From an uncultured Clostridia bacterium (GTDB lineage: Bacteria; Bacillota; Clostridia; UBA1381): a DNA stretch of 37,682 bases. Position numbers and translations under genes: made by a program. Shown piece by piece: positions 25,542 to 33,233 of this stretch. Below the pieces are notes generated by a model. It saw only the letters and a program-made list of their open reading frames with translations, did not search any database and was not told the origin of the DNA. The stretch is taken from assembly GCA_944390955.1 (NCBI GenBank), contig CALXRY010000163.1, positions 1 to 37,682 on the forward strand, in the 5' to 3' direction. Position 1 is the first letter of the stretch; each line of letters opens with the position of its first letter.

Positions 25542-27629
25542 TTAAGTGTTCCTTAACGAAGGATCCCGTTCCAGCATCGGACGCATACTGTTTGCGCTTA
25601 TAAGCATCGTCGAGCTGTTATGCAGCAGCGACGAGACCGATGGAGTTATCACTCCGCAAAGCCCGAGCAATATGAGCGCTGAATTAAAAGCCATTATGAC
25701 CGCATAATTTCTTCTTATGCGTCTGAACAGCCTTTCGCTCAACATCCTAAGCATAGCCAAATCACGCAGATCTCCCGACATCAGGGTTATGTCCGCCACC
25801 TCTCTTGCCAGATCGGACGAATCCTTCATTGCAACAGAAACATCGCTAACAGCGAGTGCAGGCGAATCATTTATGCCGTCACCCACCATTATGACCGTTC
25901 TTCCCTGCTTCTTAAACGCGTCTATTATCTGCGCCTTGTCTTCGGGAAGCACCTGCGACCTGAAGTCATCTATGCCGAGCATTTCTGCCGTTCTCCGGGC
26001 TGCGGCGGCGTGGTCACCGGTCAGCATTATTACGTCTTTTACTCCCTTGGCTTTGAGCATCCTCACCGCCTCGGCCGCCTCCGCACGCGGCGGATCGCTT
26101 ATGCATATAACTCCGGCAAGCTGCTTTCCTATCGCAAGATAGATAGCCGAAAGCCCTTCGCATTCACTTGCTATGAGCTCCTTTTCAGCATCAGAGATCA
26201 TGACGCCCTCATCCTCCGCGACGAAGTGCTCGCTTCCTATTATCGTGCGTTCTCCGTGCAGCTGCGTGGCTATGCCGTGAGCCACAATATATTCGACCTC
26301 GGCATGTTCCTCCTCATGCTTGAGGTCCTTTTCCTGAGCTGCACGCACTATCGCCTTTGCAACACTGTGAGGGAAATGTTCCTCAAGGCACGCAGATATC
26401 TTAAGCACCTCTTCGGCTGTATATCCGCCGAACGGCAGTATCTTTTCAACAACAGGGCAGGCGTTTGTAAGAGTTCCGGTTTTATCAAATACTATAGTAT
26501 CCGCATGGGCGAAGCTCTCAAGGTGTTTTCCGCCCTTGACGAGGAATCCCATACCAGAAGCCTCCCGCATTGCGCTTATCACGCTTATCGGAGTGGACAG
26601 CTTTATTGCACAGGAATAGTCTACCATAAGTACAGAAAACGCCTTTGCTACATTCCTCGTAATAAGATAAACAAGCACGGACAGCCCAAGCGTATACGGA
26701 ACAAAGCTATCCGCCAGCCTCTCCGCACGAGTCTGCACCCCTGCCTTAAGGCTTTCACCGCTCTCTATCATATTCACAATATTCGATATCTTTGTATTCC
26801 CCGCCGCCGAGCTTACACGGACTACGACAGACCCCTCTTCTATTACAGTTCCCGCATACACCGTCGCTCCGGCTAATTTTCTTGCCGCCTGCGGCTCTCC
26901 TGTCATCGACGACTCATTGACCATCGCCTCTCCGGAAACAACAGTTCCGTCCACGGCTATCATGCTCCCGTCGCGAAATACAAGATGATCATCTGTTTTC
27001 ACCTCGCTCATCGGTATAAGTTTTTCGGTTCCGTCCTGAACGCTCCATACCTTATCTATCTTGAGTGCAAGACTTTCTGACAGCGCATCCTTTGTGCGCT
27101 TTCGTGTATATTCCTCAAGCAGCTCGGATATTTTAAGCAAAAATATAATAGAATTAACCTCGCTGTGCATTCCTCGCGCCAGCGCCGCTCCGACTGCCGC
27201 TCCATCAAGCAAACTTACATCCAATCTGAAAGAAAGCAGGCTGCTCACGGCCCTTCTGATATACGGAAACACTTTGATATATGACATTATTATCCGCACG
27301 GGCATAGGCATAAACCGCCTTAATATAAATCTTCTAAGAAGCATTTTCATAAGACGCTTTTTGAATTTGCCTTCATAATCGTTCGAAACCACGCGCGGCT
27401 TCACGTCACATGCACGTATCCCTGAAACTGTATCAAGCAGCTCCTTTCTGTACCCAGGACGGTATGTTATAAATATCCCACCGTTTACACTCGTCACTTT
27501 GACACTCATGACATAACTTTTTGCAAGTATGTATTCCTCAATGGATTTTTCGCGGTCACGCCCGAAATATCCTCCGCCGCACCTCAGGCGTAGCCTTCCT
27601 CGAGTATCGTGTATGATCTTAAATTTCAT
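25542..27629 (-). CDS. P1B-type metal ATPase with SCA membrane motif (FezB-like)
   Basis: A 695-residue P-type ATPase. Core motifs are complete: SMTGEP (241-246), the phosphorylation site DKTGTLT (382-388), TGD (537-539) and MVGDGINDSPAL (581-592). Unlike Cu, Zn or Cd pumps it has no N-terminal CxxC; instead it begins with R10, R12, R14 and R16 (TRGRLRLRCG). The CPx motif is replaced by Ser339-Cys340-Ala341 in DYSCAIKLSTP, and the C-terminal helix has LLHNSSTMLISANSMRPML. These features fit the P1B-6 group, which includes FezB of ferrosome clusters. The usual His-Pro motif reads His421-Ser422. The start overlaps the upstream small gene by 11 nt. Substrate is probably iron, from context; a Zn or Mn pump cannot be excluded. 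Confidence 0.85.
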   Translation of the reverse strand: MKFKIIHDTRGRLRLRCGGGYFGRDREKSIEEYILAKSYVMSVKVTSVNGGIFITYRPGYRKELLDTVSGIRACDVKPRVVSNDYEGKFKKRLMKMLLRRFILRRFMPMPVRIIMSYIKVFPYIRRAVSSLLSFRLDVSLLDGAAVGAALARGMHSEVNSIIFLLKISELLEEYTRKRTKDALSESLALKIDKVWSVQDGTEKLIPMSEVKTDDHLVFRDGSMIAVDGTVVSGEAMVNESSMTGEPQAARKLAGATVYAGTVIEEGSVVVRVSSAAGNTKISNIVNMIESGESLKAGVQTRAERLADSFVPYTLGLSVLVYLITRNVAKAFSVLMVDYSCAIKLSTPISVISAMREASGMGFLVKGGKHLESFAHADTIVFDKTGTLTNACPVVEKILPFGGYTAEEVLKISACLEEHFPHSVAKAIVRAAQEKDLKHEEEHAEVEYIVAHGIATQLHGERTIIGSEHFVAEDEGVMISDAEKELIASECEGLSAIYLAIGKQLAGVICISDPPRAEAAEAVRMLKAKGVKDVIMLTGDHAAAARRTAEMLGIDDFRSQVLPEDKAQIIDAFKKQGRTVIMVGDGINDSPALAVSDVSVAMKDSSDLAREVADITLMSGDLRDLAMLRMLSERLFRRIRRNYAVIMAFNSALILLGLCGVITPSVSSLLHNSSTMLISANSMRPMLERDPSLRNT

Positions 27630-27870
27630 TATTTACTTCATCTTCTTCGTCAAGCTTGGATTTTGCCTCGTAACACATATCCTCAGCTTCTTCCTTCATA
27701 TTCTGGAATGTTTCCAAAGCATCCTGCTGCAGCTTCATTCCCTTGGCTATTCCCATTACGCAGAGCTTACGCGTTTTTTCGCTCTTAATGATCCTCTTTC
27801 CTGCGATCACCGCAGCCGCTCCTGCGGCAAAGCACAGCAGCCTTCCGTCCTTAAGGTTATTTAACTTCAT
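27619..27870 (-). CDS. Small DUF6110-like protein (possible FezA equivalent)
   Basis: An 83-residue protein: short N-terminus, a hydrophobic segment rich in small residues (about 10-24, LLCFAAGAAAVIAGK, with Gly and Ala spaced as in helix-packing motifs), a basic stretch, and an acidic amphipathic C-terminal helix with two or three Cys. It looks like the DUF6110 family that precedes P1B ATPases in Clostridia, as I recall it. In ferrosome operons a small hydrophobic protein, FezA, precedes FezB; the position and the 11-nt overlap with the ATPase gene here fit this. The start at 27870 is chosen, as GGAGAG lies 7 nt before it; the upstream in-frame TTG has no Shine-Dalgarno. Confidence 0.65.
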   Translation of the reverse strand: MKLNNLKDGRLLCFAAGAAAVIAGKRIIKSEKTRKLCVMGIAKGMKLQQDALETFQNMKEEAEDMCYEAKSKLDEEDEVNNEI

Positions 27871-27952
27871 AATGAATCTCTCCAATCTGTATTTTTATAT
27901 TTTAAGGCACAAATAAAGCTAAAATCAAGCTTCTAAGCCTTATTTACTATTT

Positions 27953-28732
27953 TCATCCGAGCGCTACGTCAAGTATCATCATAACCGAAAAACCGCCGGC
28001 AAACATCAAGGTCCCTATATTTGAGTGTCTGCCCTGCGACATCTCGGGAATGAGCTCCTCAACAACCACATATATCATCGCTCCGGCAGCAAAACTCAGA
28101 AAATACGGAAGCGCCGGTATTACAAACGACGCCGCGGCGATAGTAAGCAGAGCTCCGACAGGCTCTATGATCCCCGATAAAACTCCGTACAAAAATGACC
28201 GCCCTCGGCTCACCCCCTCCGACTTTAACGGCATCGATATAATAGCGCCTTCGGGAAAGTTCTGGATGGCAATTCCGAGCGAAAGAGCCAACGCTCCCGC
28301 GATCGTCACTGTCGTATTCCCCGCAAGATACCCTGCGTACACAACTCCAACCGCCATACCCTCCGGCAAATTGTGGAGAGCGACAGCCATCACAAGCATA
28401 GTCGTTTTTTTCATTTTGCTCTTCGGACCTTCTGCCTGCGCACTATTCATGTGCAAATGCGGAACGGCGTGATCGAGCAGCAGCAAAAACAAAATCCCTA
28501 TCAGGAAACCGACCACCGCCGGAATAAACGACAGCCTGCCCATAGCCGAAGCATAGTCCATCGCCGGGATCAGCAGGCTCCATACCGAGGCAGCTGTCAT
28601 TACACCGGCAGCAAAACCAGTAAGCGCACGCTGAAGCATTTCATTCATTCTGTCCCTCATGAACAGAACGCACGCCGATCCGAGAGACGTACCTAAAAAC
28701 GGTATAAATATTCCCTGCAAAACATCAATCAT
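27953..28732 (-). CDS. ZIP family metal transporter (GufA-like)
   Basis: A 259-residue membrane protein with about eight helices. ZIP signatures are clear: HNLPEGMAVGV (metal-binding helix 4) and NFPEGAIISMPLKSEG (helix 5), and a variable cytoplasmic loop (HAVPHLHMNSAQAEGPKSKMKK) with His residues between helices 3 and 4. ZIP proteins import divalent metals (Zn, Fe, Mn) into the cytoplasm. It lies between the HMA protein and the DUF6110-like gene in the same direction, 81 nt and 82 nt away, so it is probably part of the same transcript and could supply iron for the ATPase; the metal is not readable from the sequence. Confidence 0.92.
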   Translation of the reverse strand: MIDVLQGIFIPFLGTSLGSACVLFMRDRMNEMLQRALTGFAAGVMTAASVWSLLIPAMDYASAMGRLSFIPAVVGFLIGILFLLLLDHAVPHLHMNSAQAEGPKSKMKKTTMLVMAVALHNLPEGMAVGVVYAGYLAGNTTVTIAGALALSLGIAIQNFPEGAIISMPLKSEGVSRGRSFLYGVLSGIIEPVGALLTIAAASFVIPALPYFLSFAAGAMIYVVVEELIPEMSQGRHSNIGTLMFAGGFSVMMILDVALG

Positions 28733-28813
28733 TTAATTGATCCCTTTCATAAATACAAGTTAAACATAAATCCATCGGTATACGTCGGCTCCCCAAAGCC
28801 GCAGCAAGTCCGT

Positions 28814-29197
28814 TCACACTTCATTTTGTTCTTCAAACGAGACGACCCTATATCCTGCGGCGATTATCCTTCCCCTCAGCACTTCCTCGGGGATCAGGAT
28901 TTTCATCCTTACCGTCGCAAGACCGCTGCCCAGATCGACATCCGCCCACACGCCGTTCTCGGAATTAAGAGCATTTTCAACTCTTTCCTTGCAGCGTCCG
29001 CACGTCATACCGCTCACTCCTATTTTTACGGTATACAGATAATGCGCCGGATCCTTATCGTCCACCTTTATCTTTTTTTCATCGTCTCCGCCCGCTCCGC
29101 AGCAGCCGGACGAGAGCTTCCTTGCATAGCTTTTAATCGCAATCACAGCAATTATAACAAGTGCAACTACAAGTATTACAGTTCCCACACTATCCAT
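28814..29197 (-). CDS. Membrane-anchored heavy-metal-associated (HMA) domain protein
   Basis: A 127-residue protein with one N-terminal membrane helix (about 5-23, GTVILVVALVIIAVIAIK), a basic and Cys-containing linker (SYARKLSSGCCGAGGD), an acidic/Lys spacer and a C-terminal HMA domain (about 57-120) with the metal-binding GMTCGRC loop. The N-terminal part looks like the FeoB-associated Cys-rich peptide encoded at 22168-22344. The HMA domain resembles those of metal chaperones or ATPase N-termini, so it may supply the metal-binding domain that the downstream ATPase lacks. It is the first gene of the ATPase unit; AAGGAGG lies 8 nt before the ATG. A shared operator lies in its promoter. Confidence 0.85.
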   Translation of the reverse strand: MDSVGTVILVVALVIIAVIAIKSYARKLSSGCCGAGGDDEKKIKVDDKDPAHYLYTVKIGVSGMTCGRCKERVENALNSENGVWADVDLGSGLATVRMKILIPEEVLRGRIIAAGYRVVSFEEQNEV

Positions 29198-29253
29198 GAT
29201 CTATGCCTCCTTTATAAACTCATCACTGGGTTTGTTATTTAATACCCAGCATG

Positions 29254-29302
29254 GTTAGTATTTTCTAACTATAAATATATCATTTTTATGTGAGCTTGTC
29301 AA
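29254..29302 (-). promoter_or_regulatory. Promoter and operator of the HMA-ZIP-ATPase unit
   Basis: TTGACA (29297-29302), a 17-nt spacer and TATATT (29274-29279) on the minus strand, with the palindrome GTTAG-N6-CTAAC at 29254-29269, just downstream of the -10. The palindrome and the N6 spacer (TATTTT on the plus strand) are identical to the central palindrome of the feoA operator array, with shared flanking bases giving a 17-nt identity. Confidence 0.75.
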
Positions 29303-29892
29303 TACTAATTAAAATTATTTTGCAATGTCGTCTCTTATAAGCTCAAGCGCTGCGTTACCGCTTCGTCGGTGTCCTCCAGCATAAAGACCTTTTCCCGCTC
29401 CCGCGTGGGCGGACTTTCTGCGCCAATGCTGGCACTTTATAAACTTTAGTGTTGCTCTAACTACATTTTTAACGCTATTCATCATTATTTAGCGTTCTAT
29501 CTTTAGTGTCCCCACAGCCACAACGGATCGTCCTCATATACAGCAATAATAAACACATGGACTCAGTACCGCCTGTGAATAAATGATTTATACAGCCCAC
29601 TTATTGTGCTCTTATTTCCATTTTTTTCAATTAGTTCTGTTTCTAATTTGTATTTTTGGGTTGTTTCACCGTCGCTGCCACTATTCGCGCTAATCCATCC
29701 ATTATTTCCGTTATCGTATTGCTACGGTTATGCATGATCTCAATCTACCGCTTTGAGATGGTCTCAACACCTTCCTCTTTTCTTTTTGTCGAATTTTGTC
29801 GATATTTTTCTACTATTTTTACAAAAATATTCATCTTATAGCTTTTATGTTGCAAATATTACATAAATATTACAACAATATTTCAAAATGTA
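29303..29892. other. AT-rich region without a clear gene
   Basis: About 590 nt with no gene that I can support. A minus-strand stretch at about 29563-29715 stays open for some 50 codons and reads as a low-complexity hydrophilic peptide (NGNNGWISANSGSDGETTQK, then KYKLETELIEKNGNKSTISG); it could be a gene remnant but has no start or Shine-Dalgarno. The region 29340-29420 is GC-rich compared with its surroundings and could also be relic sequence. Confidence 0.4.
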
Positions 29893-29921
29893 TTGACAAG
29901 CTGCATTTCAAGTAGTAAAAT
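29893..29921 (+). promoter_or_regulatory. SigA-type promoter of the small gene at 29958
   Basis: TTGACA (29893-29898), a 17-nt spacer and TAAAAT (29916-29921), 36 nt upstream of the ATG. Confidence 0.75.
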
Positions 29922-29957
29922 TTATTTTGTTAAATTACAGAAAAGGAGAAATCAAAC

Positions 29958-30167
29958 ATGTTTACCATTACAAAAACAACCAAAAGAAATGAAGAAACGG
30001 AATTCACATCTTACGGCATCGCGATGTTGAGAAACAATTGCGCAGAAATAATTTTATCAGATATATCTCCTGATATTGATTTTGTAAATTCCATCGTTCG
30101 AAAATGTAACAAATACAACGCTGCTCCAGAGCATGTGATTGATATCGTTTATGACAGTCTTGTATAA
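29958..30167 (+). CDS. Small conserved-type protein (possibly DUF6514-like)
   Basis: A 69-residue soluble protein. The pattern TSYGIAMLRNNCAEIILSDISPDIDFVNSIVRKCNKYNAAPEHVIDIVYDSL reminds me of small Clostridial proteins grouped as DUF6514, but I recall this only by pattern. No function is known. It has a good promoter, AAGGAG 9 nt before the ATG and lies alone on the plus strand between the minus-strand metal and sbc operons. Its low GC differs from its neighbours, which may mean an independent origin. Confidence 0.75.
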   Translation: MFTITKTTKRNEETEFTSYGIAMLRNNCAEIILSDISPDIDFVNSIVRKCNKYNAAPEHVIDIVYDSLV

Positions 30168-30178
30168 ATACATAAAAG

Positions 30179-30240
30179 AGCTGTAAAGAATAGTTCTCAT
30201 ACAATCAAGGCTCCCTTTTTCGGACAAGACTTTACGGCTT
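30179..30240 (+). terminator. Weak terminator-like stem after the small gene
   Basis: A 10-bp stem with one wobble pair (AGCTGTAAAG / CTTTACGGCT) around a loop of about 42 nt, followed by TCTTTATAAT. The long loop makes it a weak candidate. Confidence 0.3.
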
Positions 30241-30351
30241 CTTTATAATATTCAAACATTCAGGCGATACCCCTGTTTTCAGGCATACAAAAAACTCCCA
30301 ACAACACTTATCTTTTATGCAAGCAGTTTTTGCCGTGACCAGAGCAATAAA

Positions 30352-30374
30352 AAGCACACCATAATGGTGTGCTT
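30352..30374 (-). terminator. Rho-independent terminator of the sbcDC operon region
   Basis: An 11-bp perfect palindrome (GCACACC core) with a one-base centre, followed on the minus strand by TTTTATT. It overlaps the TGA stop of the decayed ORF upstream, which suggests that the ORF was once the last gene of the operon. Confidence 0.8.
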
Positions 30375-30618
30375 CATAGGCTTGGATCTATTCGCTTCTT
30401 GCAGTTGCGGCAAATTCCAAGATATTCCTTGGTTAAATTCTCCTCAACCTGCATTGGTTTTATTGCGTCATCGGCTATCATCTGCAGCTCACTCACAATA
30501 CTACGTTTTAATTTCTTTCTGCATAAAGATCATAACCGATCTTAACATACTCGATAGGCCGCAGGTTTGTATTCCGATAATAATAATATTTTTTAACCGC
30601 TCGAACTCCTCGCCGCCA
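30374..30618 (-). pseudogene. Decayed small ORF downstream of sbcC
   Basis: Two adjacent minus-strand frames read as protein. The first (30618 to a TAA at 30508-30510) contains KKYYYYRNTNLRPIEYVKIG and YDLYAERN. The second, in another frame, runs to a TGA at 30374-30376 and contains KLKRSIVSELQMIADDAIK and ends with a CRNCKKRIDPSL tail with a CxxC. One frameshift at about 30510 would join them into about 75 codons. There is no clear start codon or Shine-Dalgarno. I do not recognise the protein. It ends exactly at the terminator, so I read it as the remnant of a small last gene. Confidence 0.4.
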
Positions 30619-30641
30619 TTACATCTTACTTTCTGTACTCG

Positions 30642-33233
30642 TCAAGCGTTTTCAGTACCTTCTCCGTACCAAACACAGCTTCCTTCCCGGCCTTTTTTGA
30701 CAACAAGCTTTTTATCGATACGCTCCTTCAGCTCTGCAACGTGCGAGATTATACCGACGCTGCGGCTTCCTTCGGTAAGCTTGTTAAGCGCGTTCACCGC
30801 CTGGTCGAGCGACTCGTCGTCAAGCGCACCGAAGCCCTCGTCGACAAACATTGAATCAAGCCGTACACCGCCCGCAGAGGACTGTATCACATCCGACATG
30901 CCGAGTGCAAGTGAAAGCGACGCCTTGAAGCTTTCTCCGCCGGAAAGAGACTTGACGCTGCGGCAGCGGCCTGTATAATAATCAAAAATATCAAGGTCAA
31001 GACCTGTTTTTGACTTTTTGTCAAGCGGCTCGCTGCGCCGTATGAGCTCATAGCGCTCGCCGCTCATTTTTGAGAGCCGTGCGTTTGCACGGGAAAGTAT
31101 GCGTTCAAAATAAGCGCCCTGTATATACTGCTCAAACGCCAGCTTTGTACGGCCTCGGAGTTCTCCTGAGGCCGTCCTCGAAAGGCTGTCCAGATCGGCA
31201 AATTCCCTTTGGAGGCGCTTTAGCTCAGGCAGTGCCTGCTCCGTTTTTTTCAGTATGCTCCTACCGCTTTCGAGACGCGCGTATATCACACGCCGCTTTT
31301 TTTCGGCATCGTCAAGTTGCTTCGAGCACTCCGCCGCCTTGGCGCGGTATTCTTCGATAAGCTCATGCATACATGCCTTTGCCGAGGCAAGACGCTCCTT
31401 TTGCAGCTGTATTTCCGAGTCCTCGCCGTAATGGAGATGACGCTTCATCTCCTCGATACGCCCTTCGTCGGCGTGTATATCCATGCGCAGAATCGCAATG
31501 GCTTTTTCTGCTTCAGTCCGGCTTCCCTGTATTTGCTTTAGTTTGCTTTTTAGCCGCTCCGCAATGGCGGTCAGCTCATTTTTTGCTCTTTCATCACTGT
31601 CTATGCGCTCAAGCTCCAAATGCAGTTCCGATGTGCGTTTTTTTAGCGCAGCTTCGGATCTGCTCATCGCCTTGCCAAGCTCCGATATATTCTCCGCACC
31701 GTATTTTTTTGATATGCCTATCAGCTCGTTTTCGTATATGTCCTTTTCGCGAAGTAACTCCGCGGCCTTTTTTGACTTCTCATTTTTTTCGCTGTCCTTT
31801 TTCCTTGCGTCGGCCTTCAGCTTCCTGACATCAGCCTCTGACGGAGCGCCTTCCGTAATAGAAGCGGGTGATGGATGGCTCATTGAGCCGCACACTGGGC
31901 AGGGGATGCCGTCACTGAGCGACGATGCCATTATTCCAGCCTGCTCGCGGAGGAACATCTCCTCGGCATTTACCGCTATAGCCTCAGCATCACGGAAAGC
32001 GGCTTCTGAGGACATGTATTCCTTCTGCGCCTTTTGCAGAGAAGAGCAAAGCTTACTGCAGCGGTCAAGCTTTTGCAAGATATCGGCGATCTCCTTTTTT
32101 TCTGCTTCGCAGTCCTTCAGCGCTCCGTTTGCTTTTTCTCGCATCAGCGCAGTATCAAAAAATCTCGTGATCTGCTTTTCGGCTTCCGATATCTTTTCCT
32201 CAAGCTCCCTTTGCGATTCTTCAAGCTCGGAAATAAACGTCTCCTTTTCGGAAAGAGTTTTCGATTTTTTCTTTATCTGCTCTTCCGCGTCCTCTATTTT
32301 TTTGTGCTCCTCGATATCGGCTTTTACTTTTGACATTTCTCCGGCAAGTCCGCCGTCCGCCGAGCCGCTTTTTATTCCCGATACTATCTCGCCGCGAAGC
32401 TCCGTATCAGCTTCTCCCGCCTGTATATCGAGGGAAGCATACATGCTGCTGAGCAGTGTAAGCTCACGCAGGAGCTCATTCGAGCACTTCCTGAGTTTAT
32501 CTGTCTCGGCGCTCAGCTCTGCGTCCTGCTTTTCGCTGTCCTCAATCATTGCACCAAGGGCCTCCGGAAGCCTGTCAAGATCCACGCCGTCTTCCGGTAT
32601 CTCTATATCGTGGACGGATGAGACGTACTGAATGATGCTGCTTTTTAGACTGTCGAGCTGCGACCTAGCCTCAGATGTCATTGCCTTCAGCCTGTCCTGA
32701 AGCTCCATATATATACCGGTCGCAAATATCTTTCGGAATATCCTGCCGCGCTCTTCCGTATCGGCAAGCAGCAGCCGCATAAAATCTCCCTGTGCTATCA
32801 TCGATATCTGCGTAAATTGATTTTTGTCTATACCGAAAAGCTCAGTCACCTGCCTTGTGACCTCCTTTGAGCCTGTTTTGACACTGCCGTCTGGCAGAGT
32901 GATAGACGCAGAGGCTGGGACGGGCGAGCTTCTTCCCGCCTTTTTATACGACGGACTTCGCTCTATTTTATATGCTTTGTCCCTATACATAAATTCAAGC
33001 TCCACAAACGTTGGGGTCTTATCGTCGGCAAAGTCGCTCCGCATCATAGACGGCTCGCGGACGCCGCCGCTCGTGTCACCGTAGAGCGCAAATGTTATCG
33101 CATCAAATATCGTCGTCTTTCCCGCACCAGTATCGCCTGTGATTATATACAGTCCGGTAAAGCGTGAAAAGTCGATCTCTGTTCTTGTTCCGTATGAGCC
33201 GAATGCGCTCATGACTAATTTTAACGGCCGCAT
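30642..33233 (-). CDS. sbcC: SbcC nuclease subunit (SMC-like ATPase)
   Basis: An 863-residue ATPase subunit of the SbcCD (Mre11-Rad50-type) double-strand break and hairpin-processing nuclease. Walker A is GDTGAGKTT (33-41), the zinc hook CPVC is at 445-448, the signature SLSGGESFKASL is near 760 and Walker B MFVDE is at 795-799. Long coiled coils (about 175-435 and 460-700) flank the hook. It is somewhat shorter than the ~1000-1050 residues of E. coli SbcC because of shorter coiled coils. The start overlaps sbcD by 13 nt. Confidence 0.95.
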   Translation of the reverse strand: MRPLKLVMSAFGSYGTRTEIDFSRFTGLYIITGDTGAGKTTIFDAITFALYGDTSGGVREPSMMRSDFADDKTPTFVELEFMYRDKAYKIERSPSYKKAGRSSPVPASASITLPDGSVKTGSKEVTRQVTELFGIDKNQFTQISMIAQGDFMRLLLADTEERGRIFRKIFATGIYMELQDRLKAMTSEARSQLDSLKSSIIQYVSSVHDIEIPEDGVDLDRLPEALGAMIEDSEKQDAELSAETDKLRKCSNELLRELTLLSSMYASLDIQAGEADTELRGEIVSGIKSGSADGGLAGEMSKVKADIEEHKKIEDAEEQIKKKSKTLSEKETFISELEESQRELEEKISEAEKQITRFFDTALMREKANGALKDCEAEKKEIADILQKLDRCSKLCSSLQKAQKEYMSSEAAFRDAEAIAVNAEEMFLREQAGIMASSLSDGIPCPVCGSMSHPSPASITEGAPSEADVRKLKADARKKDSEKNEKSKKAAELLREKDIYENELIGISKKYGAENISELGKAMSRSEAALKKRTSELHLELERIDSDERAKNELTAIAERLKSKLKQIQGSRTEAEKAIAILRMDIHADEGRIEEMKRHLHYGEDSEIQLQKERLASAKACMHELIEEYRAKAAECSKQLDDAEKKRRVIYARLESGRSILKKTEQALPELKRLQREFADLDSLSRTASGELRGRTKLAFEQYIQGAYFERILSRANARLSKMSGERYELIRRSEPLDKKSKTGLDLDIFDYYTGRCRSVKSLSGGESFKASLSLALGMSDVIQSSAGGVRLDSMFVDEGFGALDDESLDQAVNALNKLTEGSRSVGIISHVAELKERIDKKLVVKKGREGSCVWYGEGTENA

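Noticed and set aside
29563-29715. Minus-strand open stretch with a plausible peptide near 29.6 kb
   Set aside because: About 50 codons, no start codon or Shine-Dalgarno, low complexity; could be chance. Mentioned in the gap entry only.
29656-29841. Plus-strand open frame of 61 codons
   Set aside because: No Shine-Dalgarno, composition follows the AT-rich background, no recognisable motif.
31483-32631. Long Ser/Phe-rich plus-strand open frame (382 codons) opposite sbcC
   Set aside because: It is the antisense shadow of the Glu/Lys/Ala-rich coiled coil of SbcC; its low-complexity composition is what such a shadow gives.
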